Shown: piece after piece, positions 63,283 through 64,000 of the stretch | How positions within the stretch are numbered: position 1 is the first letter of the stretch | Layout of the letters: the number at the start of each line of letters is the position of its first letter | From: Muricea muricata | Taxonomy: Eukaryota; Cnidaria; Anthozoa; Malacalcyonacea; Plexauridae | Reading direction: 5' to 3' | Length of the DNA stretch: 64,000 nt | Assembly (NCBI GenBank): GCA_963855995.1 | Contig: OY979717.1 | Location: 3,469,179-3,533,178 of the forward strand | The notes under the pieces: generated by a model | Told to the model about the DNA's origin: nothing | Seen by the model: the letters and a program-made list of their open reading frames with translations, nothing else | Databases searched by the model: none | Position numbers and translations under genes: made by a program

Positions 63283-63670
63283 ATTATTTTACAGATTCCG
63301 GCTTTTCATGTTCCTGGTTTTACAGATTCCGGCTTTTCATGTTCCCGGTTCTACAGATTCCGGCTTTTCATGTTCCTAATTTTCTCGTTCCTCGTTCCGT
63401 TCCCCGATTCCCCGTTCCTTGTTTTACAGATAGTTCCTCAAATCTAGGCTATCTGTAAAACAAGGAACGGGGAATCGGGGAACGGAACGAGGAACGAGAA
63501 AAACAGGAACATGAAAAGCCGGAATCTGTAAAACCAGGAACATGAAAAGCCGGAATCTGTAAAACCAGGAACATGAAAAGCCGGAATCTGTAAAACCAGG
63601 AACATGAAAAGCCGGAATCTGTAAAACCAGGAACATGAAAAGCCGGAATCTGTAAAACCAGGAACATGAA
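63283..63670. repeat. 31-bp repeat array, copy 2, arranged as a palindrome
   Basis: Three units in one orientation (63283-63376), a GTTCCCCGATTCCCCG spacer, a centre at about 63451, then the inverted spacer and six units in the other orientation to 63670. Long open frames here (for example 63424-63711) are repeat translation. Confidence 0.85.
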
Positions 63671-64000
63671 AGCATTTCGTAAGCCCTTAGCACAATCGCC
63701 AAGTAACTCATTTTAACTCATTTTTAATGATATCATGATAAATGGAAAACCAGTGTCCACACACAAATATGTGAAAATTGACAATTAAATACGGGGTATA
63801 AAGCCTGTCATGTTTCTTCGTATTAAAAACATATAAAATGTATGTATATTCAGACCAAATTTCTAACTAGATTTCGGTAAAAGCTGAATTTCTCGCAAAT
63901 TAAATTCAAATTTAACAGATTAGCTATTGGTATAAATTGAATTGTAGTTCTTTCAAGTGATATATACTGTAGCTATTTCCACGCTTGAATTTCATTTCGA
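63668..64000 (+). repeat. Flanking duplication, copy 2
   Basis: Direct repeat of 61326-61700, about 2.34 kb away, continuing past the right edge. Confidence 0.85.

Noticed and set aside
61136-63670. CRISPR array
   Set aside because: The 31-bp repeats are head to tail with no variable spacers, and the window is eukaryotic.
63261-63711. Repeat-derived ORFs with VLQIPAFHVPGF units
   Set aside because: Translation of the 31-bp tandem repeat; units occur in both orientations and in all frames.

Overview
The window is animal genomic DNA, most likely cnidarian. It is about 60% AT, has spliced genes with GT-AG introns, and is packed with nested mobile elements, including two integrated double-jelly-roll-type virus elements. 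The cnidarian assignment rests on general familiarity with these gene families and was not tested by a search. Positions 416 to 35553 on the minus strand hold most of a spliced host gene that I recognise as VPS50/syndetin, a subunit of the EARP endosomal recycling complex. I could place 27 phase-consistent exons (675 codons); the C-terminal part lies beyond the left edge. A second host gene, of a secreted fibrinogen-domain type, ends at 60373-61047 on the minus strand.

Region 2399-21309 is a nest inside a 20.5-kb VPS50 intron. A decayed BEL/Pao LTR retrotransposon (5-bp target duplication CTCCA) is split in its pol gene by a 13,267-bp Polinton/Maverick (5061-18327; 6-bp target duplication CATCTC; 1.04-kb terminal inverted repeats starting AGTAGA). 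Its 3' LTR also carries a 416-bp hAT-type MITE (8-bp duplication GTCTTAAC). The Polinton encodes a packaging ATPase, adenain-like protease, major capsid protein, penton-like minor capsid protein, pVI-like and pX-like basic proteins and a DDE integrase with a chromodomain cut by a stop codon. It also carries accessory genes: a triple GRF zinc-finger protein, a Bcl-2-like protein, a nuclease-like protein, a C2H2 protein and a gene duplicated in both TIRs. No DNA polymerase B gene is present. Plus-strand genes fill the left half and virion genes lie on the minus strand.

Region 21310-43440 holds VPS50 introns with foldback elements, hAT MITEs and a tRNA-derived SINE. Beyond the VPS50 start are several LINE fragments and one intact 955-codon LINE ORF (37534-40401).

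Region 43444-60033 is a second, very different virus-like element. It has 210-bp TIRs starting AGTAGT and a 6-bp target duplication CTTAAT. It encodes a second packaging ATPase, a capsid-like protein, a membrane-active protein, a collagen/tail-fibre protein, a six-unit zinc-ribbon protein and a small membrane protein ending in overlapping PTAP and PPxY late-domain motifs. Genes are separated by a few bases, and every 3' end that has room for one carries a short perfect hairpin, as in mimivirus and virophage transcription units. I see no polymerase, integrase or protease. A 2.4-kb foldback element and a young BEL/Pao element (49818-56210; LTRs about 99% identical; duplication GAGAG) have since landed in it.

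The last 3 kb is repetitive: a 31-bp tandem repeat in both orientations, a TA-flanked mariner-like MITE and a duplicated flank.
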